This document shows positions 8,333-16,222 of a DNA stretch of 34,462 nt, in pieces. Made by a program: the position numbers and the translations under genes. The notes under the pieces were generated by a model, which did no database searches, had not been told where the DNA came from, and saw only the letters and a list, made by a program, of their open reading frames with translations. Where the stretch lies: NCBI GenBank assembly GCA_014728215.1, contig WJLZ01000012.1, positions 1 to 34,462 on the forward strand, read 5' to 3'. The stretch is from Chitinivibrionales bacterium. Lineage in GTDB: Bacteria > Fibrobacterota > Chitinivibrionia > Chitinivibrionales > WJKA01. How positions within the stretch are numbered: position 1 is the stretch's first letter; every line of letters begins with the position of its first letter.

Positions 8333-9175
8333 TCAGGAATACGCCCTCAAGCGCCATCCCCGTCCGGAGCGGAGCTTGCGGATTGCCCGTTCCTTGATTT
8401 GGCGGGCCCGTTCGCGGGTGAGATTGAATCGCTCGCCGATCTCCTCGAGTGTATGCGAGGCTTCATCACCGATTCCGAAATAGAGCTTTACAATCTTTTT
8501 CTCGCGCTCATCAAGACAGTTGAGCGTCCGCTCGATTTCATCATGCAGTGAACTATCCATGAATTCGAGGTCCGGACGTTCCTGGTGACGGTCGCGGACA
8601 ATATCAAGAAGATTACCATCCTCTTCGCGATCAAAAGGCGCATCGAGGGATGCATGATTATCACCGATATTGAGGGCCTCGCGAATGTCCTTTTTCCGGA
8701 TTTTCAGTTCCTCGGCAAGTTCATCGAGGTCGGGAAGGCGCTGGTGTTTCTGTTCGAGCTTTTTATAGGCCTTACCGATTTTATAAATCGTGGCCACTCG
8801 ATTAAGGGGAAGTTTGACAATCCGGGATTGTTCGGCAAGCGCCTGAAGGATCGCCTGACGGACCCACCAGACCGCATAGGAGATAAACTTGAAATTCTTG
8901 GTCTCATCAAAGCGCTTAACCGCACGGATCAAACCAAGATTACCCTCATTGATAAGATCTTCGAGGGGCAATCCCTGGTGTTCGTAGTTGCGGGCAACGC
9001 TCACCACAAACCGTAAATTTGAAAGAACCATTTTCTGCAGAGCTTTGCGGTCACCATTACGAGTCCGCTTGGAAAGCTCAATCTCCTCCTCCTGGCTCAG
9101 GGGTTTGCACTTCCCTATTTCACGAAGGTACAGACCAAGAGAATTTTCATTGGCGAAAAGATTCAAATATTCCAT
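8333..9175 (-). CDS. rpoD: RNA polymerase sigma factor, RpoD/SigA type (short form)
   Basis: A 280-residue group 1/2 sigma-70 factor that begins directly with region 1.2 (SLGLYLREIGKCKPLSQEEE, about 12-31) and lacks region 1.1. Region 2 includes NEGNLGLIRAVKRFD (76-90) and the -10-binding helix FKFISYAVWWVRQAI (95-109). Region 3 follows (about 120-200). Region 4.2 has the helix-turn-helix HTLEEIGERFNLTRERARQI (241-260), which reads the -35 element. I chose the ATG at 9175 because AGGAGG lies about nine bases upstream; a TTG at 9217 would add an unusual N-terminus. Whether it is the main housekeeping factor or a RpoS-like group 2 relative is not settled by this window. Confidence 0.93.
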   Translation of the reverse strand: MEYLNLFANENSLGLYLREIGKCKPLSQEEEIELSKRTRNGDRKALQKMVLSNLRFVVSVARNYEHQGLPLEDLINEGNLGLIRAVKRFDETKNFKFISYAVWWVRQAILQALAEQSRIVKLPLNRVATIYKIGKAYKKLEQKHQRLPDLDELAEELKIRKKDIREALNIGDNHASLDAPFDREEDGNLLDIVRDRHQERPDLEFMDSSLHDEIERTLNCLDEREKKIVKLYFGIGDEASHTLEEIGERFNLTRERARQIKERAIRKLRSGRGWRLRAYS

Positions 9176-9283
9176 AACGTACCAGCCTCCTGTATATACG
9201 ACAATCCTCCCTTCCAAATATAAGGAAATTTTTCTGAAAATTCATATTTAAATTATTTAAATTGTTTTTTGGAACAAGTTGCA

Positions 9284-9300
9284 TGTTTCAAAACGAAACA
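9284..9300. repeat. Operator-like inverted repeat between sigma and MBL genes
   Basis: TGTTTC (9284-9289) and GAAACA (9295-9300) flank a 5-bp spacer, about 110 bp upstream of the sigma factor start. This arrangement suits a regulator site, but no protein can be assigned. Confidence 0.3.
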
Positions 9301-9369
9301 AATCGCTTAATATCCTCAAAAATGGAGAGTTATAACAGAGAAAGTGAGGAAGGCGGGGGCATGGAAAAG

Positions 9370-10209
9370 TTACAATTGTATTTCAAAAGAACTGCCGACT
9401 GCAAAACAATCGAGAGGAGCATTTTCTTTTTGGGCGATTTTACGAGCCTGAGTAACCATTTCATCGATCTCATCGTCGGACCGATTGCGGTTATGGTGAA
9501 ACATGCCGAATCGTTTAACGCCGGCTTTTACGGCCAGCCTGGTCGCTTCGACATAGTGTGAATGACCGAACTCCTTATAGAGTTTGTACTCTTTTTTGGT
9601 GAATTCGGCATCATGAATCAGCAGGTCGGCCCCCTGTGAGAATTCGGCGTAATCATCAAACGTACGTCCTTGTTCATGGGTAAAGCTGAGTTCGTTATCG
9701 GTAAGAAAAACAAACGACTTCCCCTGTTCTTCGATGCGGAACCCCACACCGAAATTGGGATGGCTTAAGGGGATCGGGGTTATTTTCATCTCCCCTACCG
9801 AAAAGGAGCGGGAGTTGATTGTCCCGAATTTCACCCGGGCTCCGAATACTTCAAACCCCACCGGAAAATAGGGCGGGCTCATGAAACCCCGGAGAATTTC
9901 TTTGTACGACGATCCTTCGAAGGAACAGCCACGAATGGTGATATCGATCCCTTTCATGTAGAGGGGAGTAAAAAAGGGAAAACCGAAAATATGGTCCCAG
10001 TGAGCATGAGTAAAAATCATGTCGATTTTGCGGGGCTTTTCCCGGGCCAGTTTGTTGCCCAGTCCGCGGATTCCAGTGCCGGCATCGATAATGACAATAT
10101 CTCCCCTGCTCGACCGCACTTCCATACAGGAGGTATCACCACCGTATTTCAGATATTGGGCCCCACTTGCCGATAAGGAACCACGGGAACCCCAACACCG
10201 TATATACAT
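9370..10209 (-). CDS. MBL-fold metallohydrolase (cyclic phosphodiesterase/RNase Z-like subgroup)
   Basis: A 279-residue metallo-beta-lactamase-fold enzyme. It carries the dinuclear metal motif H68-A-H70-W-D72-H73, with further ligands likely at H150 (PLSHPNFG), D171 (FLTDNE), H216/H218 (GHSHYVEA) and H238 (MFHHNRN). The opening MYIRCWGSRGSLSASG and the GHSHYVEATRLAVKAG segment fit the subgroup annotated as cyclic-nucleotide phosphodiesterase or RNase Z-like hydrolase. The actual substrate is not deducible. The ATG at 10209 has AGGAG upstream at about 11 bases. It appears to be transcribed alone, from the region 10210-10290. Confidence 0.85.
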   Translation of the reverse strand: MYIRCWGSRGSLSASGAQYLKYGGDTSCMEVRSSRGDIVIIDAGTGIRGLGNKLAREKPRKIDMIFTHAHWDHIFGFPFFTPLYMKGIDITIRGCSFEGSSYKEILRGFMSPPYFPVGFEVFGARVKFGTINSRSFSVGEMKITPIPLSHPNFGVGFRIEEQGKSFVFLTDNELSFTHEQGRTFDDYAEFSQGADLLIHDAEFTKKEYKLYKEFGHSHYVEATRLAVKAGVKRFGMFHHNRNRSDDEIDEMVTQARKIAQKENAPLDCFAVGSSFEIQL

Positions 10210-10277
10210 TTATATACAAACTCCTATGCCCTGTATTAAACAGACGCCATATTTTGCTCTATAACAACAGATTACAT

Positions 10278-10283
10278 ATTATA
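10278..10283 (-). promoter_or_regulatory. Candidate -10 element for the MBL hydrolase gene
   Basis: TATAAT on the minus strand at 10283-10278, with a weak TCGCAA at the -35 position 17 bp upstream. This would give a leader of about 60 nt before the ATG at 10209. Confidence 0.35.
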
Positions 10284-10456
10284 TCAATATTATTGGCAAT
10301 TTGCGAGGAAAAAAATTTTTCAACTCCCCTCGAAAATATGTGTGGCACACCGATAAGAAGGATTCAAAGAAGAATTTTTATTATCTTATAAGGAGAATTA
10401 TCGCTGATCGTATAAATTTGGTGTGTTCCTATATTATTTTTAGCATGAAACAATGA

Positions 10457-10544
10457 GGAGAGGTGCCTGAGCTGGCTGAAAGGGGCGGTCTCGAAAACCG
10501 TTGTGGTCGCAAGGCCACCCAGGGTTCGAATCCCTGCCTCTCCG
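10457..10544 (+). tRNA. tRNA-Ser(CGA)
   Basis: An 88-nt class II tRNA. The acceptor stem GGAGAGG (10457-10463) pairs with CCTCTCC (10537-10543), with discriminator G10544. The anticodon loop CTCGAAA places the anticodon CGA at 10492-10494, which reads UCG. A long variable arm (TGTGGTCGCAAGGCCACC) and the GGTTCGAATCC T-arm are present. CCA is not encoded; a T-run follows directly. Confidence 0.95.
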
Positions 10545-10558
10545 TTTTTTTTAATTTT

Positions 10559-10586
10559 AAATCTCAAAATACAAATCTCAAATAAG
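10559..10586. repeat. Short direct repeat between the two serine tRNAs
   Basis: AAATCTCAAA occurs twice within about 28 bp (10559-10586 region). The tract has the A-rich, heptad-like look of the other intergenic repeats in this window. Confidence 0.5.
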
Positions 10587-10621
10587 AGCGGCGGGATGAG
10601 GATTGGTGATTTAATATTTCA

Positions 10622-10708
10622 GGAGAGGTGACCGAGTTGGTCGAAGGTGCACGCCTGGAAAGCGTGTGTGCCCGCGTGGTACCCTGGGTTCGAATCCCAG
10701 CCTCTCCG
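10622..10708 (+). tRNA. tRNA-Ser(GGA)
   Basis: An 87-nt class II tRNA. The acceptor stem GGAGAGG (10622-10628) pairs with CCTCTCC (10701-10707), discriminator G10708. The anticodon stem CACGC/GCGTG encloses CTGGAAA, with anticodon GGA at 10657-10659, reading UCC/UCU. CCA is not encoded. The acceptor and T-arm closely match the neighbouring tRNA-Ser(CGA), which suggests an old tandem duplication. Confidence 0.95.
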
Positions 10709-10794
10709 TTTTTTTCCTTTGCTCAATAATTATTTTTAAAATTGTTATATTAGATGTAAGAATTTTTGCAATTTGATGTTTGACATTTAAATTC

Positions 10795-10894
10795 GAGGCC
10801 AGGCCCTGCGCAACCAAGGACTGTGAACCCCGCCAGGTCCGGAAGGAAGCAACGGTAAGCAGACACCCGGTGTGCCGCAGGTTAACTTGGCCTC
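10795..10894 (+). ncRNA. ffs: Small signal recognition particle RNA (4.5S-type)
   Basis: The 100-nt sequence closes with GAGGCC (10795-10800) pairing GGCCTC (10889-10894). It contains the universally conserved apical region: AGGTCCGGAAGGAAGCA with a GGAA tetraloop at 10841-10844, flanked by GAACCCCGCC and ACGGTAAGCAG. This is the domain IV helix that binds Ffh. No Alu domain is present, so it is the short bacterial type. It sits between the serine tRNAs and dnaX. Confidence 0.95.
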
Positions 10895-10910
10895 ATTATA
10901 AAAACCAACT

Positions 10911-11008
10911 GGAGGAGTGGAGTGATGGAGTATTGGATTAATGAACAAGGCCCGACAAGGAATCTGTTCATTATTCAGTACCACCACCACGCCATTACTC
11001 CTCCACTC
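10911..11008. repeat. Imperfect palindromic TGGAG/CTCCA repeat upstream of dnaX
   Basis: A left arm rich in GGAG/TGGAG (10911-10935) faces a right arm of CATTACTCCTCCACTCC type (10992-11008). The centre is a perfect 9-bp pair, TAATGAACA (10939-10947) and TGTTCATTA (10965-10973). The whole 98 bp can fold as a long imperfect hairpin. A related arrangement occurs at 31204-31342. Confidence 0.7.
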
Positions 11009-11028
11009 CAACCCCCCAGATCTTTACT

Positions 11029-12786
11029 ATGAGCTACCTCGTACTGGCACGAAAATGGCGTCCCTTGAACTTTGGTGATGTTGTTGGGCAAGAGCATATT
11101 ACCAACACATTAAAGAAAGCCATTGAAAAAAACAGGGTTGCCCATGCCTATGTTTTTACGGGTACCAGGGGAGTTGGGAAAACGACTACCGCGCGGATTC
11201 TTGCCCGGGCGCTCAATTGTGAGAAGGGGCCGACCCCTGATCCCTGCGGCGAATGTGATGCCTGCAAAAATATTATCTCAGGTTCCAGTTTCGATGTTCT
11301 TGAAATTGACGGTGCTTCCAACAACAAGGTCGATGATATCCGGGACCTTCGTGAGAATGTCGGGTACTCATCGATGGGTGGCAAGTTCCGGGTTTTTGTT
11401 ATCGATGAAGTCCACATGTTGACCCGTCAGGCATTCAACGCTCTTTTAAAGACATTGGAAGAGCCGCCGAAAAATGTCATTTTCATCTTCGCCACCACCG
11501 AACCTCATAAAATCCCCGAAACGATTCTTTCACGATGTCAGCGATATGATTTCCGGCGGATATCGACCGAACAGATTCTTGGGCGGCTTGAACATATCTG
11601 CACCAGCGAAAATATCACCTTTGATTCAAAAGCGCTGGCGATCGTTGCCCGGAAAGCAGAAGGGTCCATGCGGGATGGTCTCAGTCTTTTGGACCAGGTC
11701 TATTCGTTCTGTCAGGATTCACTCAGCGAAAAAGAGGTACGCTCGGTTTTAGGCCTGGTGGACACCGAAATTTATTCATCGATTATCCATGCGATTGCCG
11801 AGAAAAATCCTGTCCCGGTCCTGGCAGCGGTCCAGAATATCCTCGATCAGGGATTCGACCTCCATGAGTTTATCCTGGGTCTCGAAGAACACCTCCGGAA
11901 TCTTCTCTTTTCCCGGTTTCCCGAAATGTACGCAAGCCGCCGGATCGATATGCCGGTCGATTCGGATGATTCGACCGACAGATGGAGCGAACAGACCAAA
12001 CTTTTTTCCGAAGCCGATCTGCTCCGGATGAGTGAAATCGTGCGTAAGACCGAATACGAACTCAAATGGAGCGCATTCCCCCGGTTTCTGGTGGAGATTG
12101 CATTGCTCAAGCTGGTGAACATGGACACCAGTATTTCGATGGAAGAACTTCTGAGCGCATTCAAAGGTGCGGGAGGCGACAACAACGGACTATCACTGAA
12201 CATTCCAGGGTCACCGCCTGAAAAAGTGGCGCAAAAAAAAAAAGCTGAATCCCCGGTAATTTCTCCTCCCCCCGAACTGTCGACTGAACCTTCATCTCAA
12301 CAACAACCTACAACTCCGCAAAGCATATCATCAATACCACCGCAGGAAACCACCGAAGAATTTGCGGCCGAGGAAAGCACGCCGGGAGCGATTGCCGATC
12401 TTGAAGAAGCATGGCCACAATTTCTGAATTGTCTTATCCAAGACCGCCCGAGTCTGGGATCATTCCTCTCCTTTGCATCAATAACTTCGGCGTCAGGATC
12501 ATCGGTGGGTCTCAAGTTCCCCCCCGAGTACACCTTTCAATTCAGCGAGGTGACCGCAAAAGAACGGCGCGAGGAGATCGTCAAAAAACTGAAGACCTTT
12601 GCAGGCAGGCATATCGATCTGCACATTACAATAGAAACCGAAAGCAACAATAACAATAATAGCGAAAAGAAGGCGAATTATCATCGGAACCTTGCAGCAA
12701 CATCACCGAGTCTTGATGATGAAATGGAGCAGGAACCGATTATCAAAACCATTATCGAACTGTTTGATGGTGAAGTACTATCATAA
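11029..12786 (+). CDS. dnaX: DNA polymerase III subunits gamma and tau
   Basis: The 585-residue clamp-loader ATPase. Walker A GTRGVGKT lies at 45-52, the zinc-binding cysteines at C64, C73, C76 and C79, Walker B VFVIDEVH at 122-129, sensor 1 ATTEPHK at 155-161 and the SRC arginine finger at 168-170. AAA+ domains I-III fill roughly 1-370. A low-complexity Pro/Ser/Gln/Glu linker (about 385-465) joins the C-terminal tau region that binds the polymerase alpha subunit and helicase. An 11-A run inside the linker junction is a likely frameshift or slippage site that would yield gamma. No strong Shine-Dalgarno precedes the ATG at 11029. It heads the dnaX-ebfC-recR operon, a widely conserved order. 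Confidence 0.97.
   Translation: MSYLVLARKWRPLNFGDVVGQEHITNTLKKAIEKNRVAHAYVFTGTRGVGKTTTARILARALNCEKGPTPDPCGECDACKNIISGSSFDVLEIDGASNNKVDDIRDLRENVGYSSMGGKFRVFVIDEVHMLTRQAFNALLKTLEEPPKNVIFIFATTEPHKIPETILSRCQRYDFRRISTEQILGRLEHICTSENITFDSKALAIVARKAEGSMRDGLSLLDQVYSFCQDSLSEKEVRSVLGLVDTEIYSSIIHAIAEKNPVPVLAAVQNILDQGFDLHEFILGLEEHLRNLLFSRFPEMYASRRIDMPVDSDDSTDRWSEQTKLFSEADLLRMSEIVRKTEYELKWSAFPRFLVEIALLKLVNMDTSISMEELLSAFKGAGGDNNGLSLNIPGSPPEKVAQKKKAESPVISPPPELSTEPSSQQQPTTPQSISSIPPQETTEEFAAEESTPGAIADLEEAWPQFLNCLIQDRPSLGSFLSFASITSASGSSVGLKFPPEYTFQFSEVTAKERREEIVKKLKTFAGRHIDLHITIETESNNNNNSEKKANYHRNLAATSPSLDDEMEQEPIIKTIIELFDGEVLS
12232..12249 (+). other. Candidate gamma/tau slippage site in dnaX
   Basis: Eleven consecutive A residues at 12233-12243 encode Q402-K403-K404-K405. 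Adding one A (or a -1 ribosomal shift) reads AGC TGA and stops after Ser406. Losing one A reads AAG CTG AAT CCC CGG TAA and stops after residue 409. Both products would contain the ATPase domains and lack the tau C-terminus. Confidence 0.65.
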
Positions 12787-12798
12787 GGAGGTATATCT

Positions 12799-13113
12799 AT
12801 GGCAAAGAATATGTCGAAGCTCTTAAAGCAGGCACAGAAAATGCAGAATCAGATGATGAAGGCTCAGGAAGAATTGAGCCAGAAGCAGGTTGAAGGCACT
12901 GCCGGCGGCGGCATGGTTAAAGTCGTTATGAACGGTTCCAACGAGCTTATCTCACTCAGCCTCAATAAAGAAGTGGTGGATCCCGATGATGTAGAAATGC
13001 TCGAGGATCTCATCGTTGCAGCCTACAACAATGCTCAGGAGCAGGTTAAAGAGATGTCTCAGAGTGCACTGGGAAGTTTAGGTGGTGGTATGAATATACC
13101 GGGAATGGGATAA
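12799..13113 (+). CDS. ebfC: YbaB/EbfC family nucleoid-associated protein
   Basis: A 104-residue protein with the full YbaB fold: an N-terminal helix rich in Met, Gln and Lys (KLLKQAQKMQNQMMKAQEEL), a central sheet (GGGMVKVVMNGSNELISLSL) and a second helix (DVEMLEDLIVAAYNNAQEQV). Family members are dimeric DNA-binding proteins. Its place between dnaX and recR is the classical conserved position. The start has AAGGAGG with good spacing. It lies 12 bp after dnaX and 7 bp before recR. Confidence 0.95.
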   Translation: MAKNMSKLLKQAQKMQNQMMKAQEELSQKQVEGTAGGGMVKVVMNGSNELISLSLNKEVVDPDDVEMLEDLIVAAYNNAQEQVKEMSQSALGSLGGGMNIPGMG

Positions 13114-13120
13114 GGCATTA

Positions 13121-13732
13121 ATGGTTGAAGCCCTCGAAAAGCTGGTCGAATCCCTGAGCCGTATGCCCACAATCGGCAAAAAAAGCGCATGGCGTCTGGC
13201 GCTCTATTGTATGGAACGCCCCCGCGAAGAAGTGGATTCGCTGGCGGAAAACCTGAAAAAGATCAAAACCTCGATAACCATCTGCAAAGAGTGTTTCAAT
13301 TACAGCGAAAGCGAGGTGTGCCCGATCTGTTCGTCACACTCCCGGGACACATCGATTTTATGCGTTGTGGAAAAGCCCATGGATGTGTTTACCTTTGAAA
13401 ACGGGGGCCGTTACCGGGGCTTATACCATGTTCTTGGTGGGGTTCTCTCGCCTATCAACGGCATTACCGCCGACAAGCTGCATATCAAAGAATTGCTTAC
13501 CCGGGTGGAGACCCGTAAACCCCGTGAAATAATACTGGGATTGGGTGCGGGTTCGGATGCCGAAACCACGAGCCTCTATCTGGGCCGGTTGTTGTCCAAA
13601 TACCCGGTCAGGATCACCCGCCTTGCACGGGGCCTTCCGGCGGGCCTGGAACTCGAATATGTCGACCAGCTGACTCTTACGCAGGCACTCAATGAACGTA
13701 CGAATATAACCTATGGAGACGAATCGGAATGA
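13121..13732 (+). CDS. recR: Recombination mediator protein RecR
   Basis: A 203-residue RecFOR-pathway protein. It has a helix-hairpin-helix (LSRMPTIGKKSAWRLALY, about 12-29), a C4 zinc finger (C55, C58, C67, C70), a Toprim domain starting at CVVEKPMDV (81-89) and the conserved RGLYHVLGGVLSPINGI stretch (99-115). The usual NPTxEGE-like Toprim segment reads GLGAGSDAETT here (140-150), an unusual variant. The C-terminal ARGLPAGLELEYVDQLTL matches the family. The stop overlaps the start of pgpA (ATGA). RecR acts with RecO and RecF to load RecA at gaps. Confidence 0.95.
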   Translation: MVEALEKLVESLSRMPTIGKKSAWRLALYCMERPREEVDSLAENLKKIKTSITICKECFNYSESEVCPICSSHSRDTSILCVVEKPMDVFTFENGGRYRGLYHVLGGVLSPINGITADKLHIKELLTRVETRKPREIILGLGAGSDAETTSLYLGRLLSKYPVRITRLARGLPAGLELEYVDQLTLTQALNERTNITYGDESE

Positions 13733-14241
13733 AAACACCCATCTCGCAGTGGATCTGGAAATTCTTTTCCTCGCTCTTTTTTTTCGGCTACTTTCCTATC
13801 GCACCGGGAACCGTAGGTTCGGCTGTTACCGTTGCCGTTGTCTGGATCATTAAAATCAAAGCTCCCCACCTTCTTGCATTTTCCCTGGTCAAGTATCACT
13901 GGGCCGTACTCTTTGCCGTCTCCGGACTTGTTATCTATCTCTGCCAACGGGGAAAGGAGGCTTTTAATGCCGACGATCCCAAACAGGTTGTGGTGGATGA
14001 ATTTGCAGGACAGCTGATTACCTTTTTCATGGTCCCGATTACCTGGCGGACATGTCTTCTTGGTTTTCTGCTTTTCAGATTCTTTGATATTATCAAACCC
14101 TATCCGGTCTTCAAGCTTGAAGAAATCGAAGGCGGTGTCGGTATTGCCATGGATGATATCGTTGCAGGCGTTTATGCCAACTTTTCGTTGATCGGCATAC
14201 TCTGGATTTATCACTCGGTACTCCAGCTTCTTCACGCGTAA
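13729..14241 (+). CDS. pgpA: Phosphatidylglycerophosphatase A
   Basis: A 170-residue inner-membrane enzyme that dephosphorylates phosphatidylglycerophosphate to phosphatidylglycerol. The family signatures are present: APGTVGS near residue 25, KQVVVDEFAGQ (about 86-96), the RFFDIIKPYP stretch and GGVGIAMDDIVAGVYAN. About four hydrophobic segments fit an integral membrane protein. It overlaps recR by 4 bp and shares one base with the next gene (TAATG), so all are probably translated from one message. Confidence 0.93.
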   Translation: MKTPISQWIWKFFSSLFFFGYFPIAPGTVGSAVTVAVVWIIKIKAPHLLAFSLVKYHWAVLFAVSGLVIYLCQRGKEAFNADDPKQVVVDEFAGQLITFFMVPITWRTCLLGFLLFRFFDIIKPYPVFKLEEIEGGVGIAMDDIVAGVYANFSLIGILWIYHSVLQLLHA

Positions 14242-14792
14242 TGGGACAGCAAAACCGCAAGGTATCCAGCACCCCGGTAGTCCATCACCTCAATTCTTTT
14301 GAGACAGCCATGAACAACTTGCTTACCGCGCCCCTCTCACTTGTCCGGAAACTGCAGGAAAAATCGTGGCATCTTGCGGTTGCGGAATCCTGTACCGGCG
14401 GGATGATTGGTGCGGCAGTAACCGCCCAGCCGGGCTCATCGGCATATTTCACCGGTGGTATCATCTCCTACAGCAATGAAATCAAGGAATCACTTCTCGA
14501 TGTTCCCCATCATATTCTCGAGCGCCACGGTGCGGTCAGCAGGGAGACCGCCGAAGCCATGGCTCGGGGAGTAAAAAAAAGGATCCCCGCCCACTGCTCC
14601 ATTGCAGTCACCGGTATCGCAGGCCCCAGCGGCGGAACCCCCGGAAAACCCGTTGGCCTGGTTTACATCGCTGTTTCGGTCAATGAACGAACAGAAGTAT
14701 TCAAATACCACTTTGAAGGCGACCGTGCCTCGGTCCGGCAACGGACTGTCGAGGTTGCATTTGAGAAGCTTGAAAAGATGATCGACGGATGA
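14241..14792 (+). CDS. pncC: CinA C-terminal domain protein, nicotinamide-nucleotide amidohydrolase
   Basis: A 183-residue stand-alone CinA C-terminal (PncC) domain. It shows AVAESCTGGMIGAAVT, the YSNEIKESLL segment, GAVSRETAEAMARG and AVTGIAGPSGGTPGKPVGLV, all hallmark motifs. PncC hydrolyses nicotinamide mononucleotide to nicotinate mononucleotide and ammonia, recycling NAD. The N-terminal MoaB-like domain of full CinA is absent, as in other short forms. The ATG at 14241 couples to the pgpA stop. An internal ATG at 14310 would remove 23 atypical residues and is an alternative start. Confidence 0.92.
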   Translation: MGQQNRKVSSTPVVHHLNSFETAMNNLLTAPLSLVRKLQEKSWHLAVAESCTGGMIGAAVTAQPGSSAYFTGGIISYSNEIKESLLDVPHHILERHGAVSRETAEAMARGVKKRIPAHCSIAVTGIAGPSGGTPGKPVGLVYIAVSVNERTEVFKYHFEGDRASVRQRTVEVAFEKLEKMIDG

Positions 14793-14858
14793 GGGAGAGG
14801 CAGAGGAGAAGATTATGAGCGATTGGAGACACCGATTTGAGAAGTTGAGAAAAAAGAA

Positions 14859-14898
14859 TTGACTTTCGACTTTCGATTTTCGACCTTCACCTTTCGGC
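14859..14898. repeat. Heptad repeat tract at the pncC/queC junction
   Basis: About five imperfect 7-bp units of the GACTTTC type (GACTTTC GACTTTC GATTTTC, then weaker copies) fill the gap between convergent genes and run into the last codons of queC. On the minus strand the unit reads TCGAAAG-like. A similar TCGAAA-based tract lies at 30212-30234. Confidence 0.7.
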
Positions 14899-15585
14899 CC
14901 TTTCCTCCCCATACACCGTCGGATCCTCAACCCCGGCGTCTTCGAATCCTTTTTTCCGGATGAGGCAGCTGTCACAGGCTCCGCAGGCATGACCTTCAGG
15001 AGAAGGATCGTAGCAACTGTGAGTCGGAGAGTAATCGACACCCAGAGCAATCCCCTTTTTGATTATCTCCGCTTTTGTCAAATTGATCAGGGGAGTATGA
15101 ATGGTAAATTTATCTCCCTCGACTCCGGCTCTGGTCCCCAGATTTGCCATTTTTTTGTAAGCCTCGATATACTCCAGACGGCAATCGGGATATCCCGAAT
15201 AATCGACAGCGTTGACACCGATGAAAATATCCCGGCAAGCGAGTACTTCGGCCCAGGCAAGGGCAAAGGAAAGAAAAATCGTATTCCGGGCAGGAACATA
15301 GGTGTCGGGAATCTCCTCGCCGGTATCGGAAACATCCCTGTTTTTCGGAACGGCGGTATCCGAAGTCAAGGCACTTCCCCCGAAACTTCGCAGGTTAATA
15401 TCCACAATGGAATGTTTCACTACCGATAATGAATCCGCTACCCGGCGGGCACTTTCGAGCTCGATGTCGTGACGCTGTCCATACCGGAAACTCATGGCAT
15501 AGAGTTCGTATCCCCCGGCTCGAGCAATCGCGCCGCAGGTTGCCGAATCCAGACCGCCGCTCAGTAAAATTACCGCTTTTTTCAC
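14887..15585 (-). CDS. queC: 7-cyano-7-deazaguanine (preQ0) synthase
   Basis: A 232-residue ATP-dependent enzyme that converts 7-carboxy-7-deazaguanine to preQ0, the nitrile precursor of queuosine and related bases. The PP-loop SGGLDSAT is at 9-16. The zinc site comprises C191, C201, C204 and C207 in SCYDP...ACGACDSC. The GTG start at 15585 overlaps the queE stop as GTGA. The C-terminal codons overlap a heptad repeat. It is the last gene of a queD-queE-queC operon; queF and folE are not in the window. Confidence 0.96.
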   Translation of the reverse strand: MKKAVILLSGGLDSATCGAIARAGGYELYAMSFRYGQRHDIELESARRVADSLSVVKHSIVDINLRSFGGSALTSDTAVPKNRDVSDTGEEIPDTYVPARNTIFLSFALAWAEVLACRDIFIGVNAVDYSGYPDCRLEYIEAYKKMANLGTRAGVEGDKFTIHTPLINLTKAEIIKKGIALGVDYSPTHSCYDPSPEGHACGACDSCLIRKKGFEDAGVEDPTVYGEERAER

Positions 15586-16208
15586 AGTATATCCCCTATA
15601 ACTTTATGAAGCTGTATTCCCAGCCGCACATCGAGACTGGAATCAAGAATCCAGTGAGCAAGGTCTTTTGCCTGAAGGCTGCTTGCTACAGGAGAAAATA
15701 CTATTTCGCATTTTCCCAGCAGATGATGTGTATGGATAAAACGGGCAGCCCAGTCAAAATCGCTTTTATCGACCATAACAAATTTGCACTGATCGGTGGT
15801 GACAAGATGTGCCAGGTTATCATACTGAAATTTTTGACTCATCCCGCTGGAGGGGCACTTGATATCCATAATCCGGATGCATCCTTCAGGAAGACGGGAG
15901 ATATCCAGTGTGCCGTTTGTTTCGATCAGCACGGTATACCCTTTGTGCAAAAAAGCACTGCACAGAGCAGGGGTTTCATCCTGGATGAGCGGTTCCCCGC
16001 CGGTAATTTCAACCAGGGTGGTTTTCTGTTTTTGAATTTCCTTAACAATGGTATCGACAGCCATGGTAGTTCCGTGGTCCCACGAATAGGAGGTATCACA
16101 GTAACTGCACCGGAGATTACATCCTGCAAGACGAACAAAGGAGCAGATCTTTCCTGCAAAGGTCGACTCCCCCTGGATACTCTTGAATAGTTCACAGACA
16201 TTCAGCAT
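15582..16208 (-). CDS. queE: 7-carboxy-7-deazaguanine synthase (radical SAM)
   Basis: A 208-residue radical SAM enzyme that contracts 6-carboxytetrahydropterin to 7-carboxy-7-deazaguanine. The 4Fe-4S motif is C30-x3-C34-x2-C37 ([16 protein letters not shown]). The substrate-binding start [13 protein letters not shown] (8-20) and the SAM-binding EITGGEPL are typical. The queD stop lies 14 bp upstream and the queC start overlaps the end, so the three are co-transcribed. Confidence 0.96.
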   Translation of the reverse strand: MLNVCELFKSIQGESTFAGKICSFVRLAGCNLRCSYCDTSYSWDHGTTMAVDTIVKEIQKQKTTLVEITGGEPLIQDETPALCSAFLHKGYTVLIETNGTLDISRLPEGCIRIMDIKCPSSGMSQKFQYDNLAHLVTTDQCKFVMVDKSDFDWAARFIHTHHLLGKCEIVFSPVASSLQAKDLAHWILDSSLDVRLGIQLHKVIGDIL

Positions 16209-16222
16209 AGGAAAACATTCAC

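Noticed and set aside
12233-12243. Sequencing or assembly error in the dnaX poly-A run
   Set aside because: The reading frame is intact across the run and continues for 180 plausible residues to a normal tau-like end, so A11 appears correct as given.
15429-16190. 253-residue plus-strand ORF opposite queE and queC
   Set aside because: Both minus-strand genes have complete catalytic motifs; this frame is their antisense shadow.
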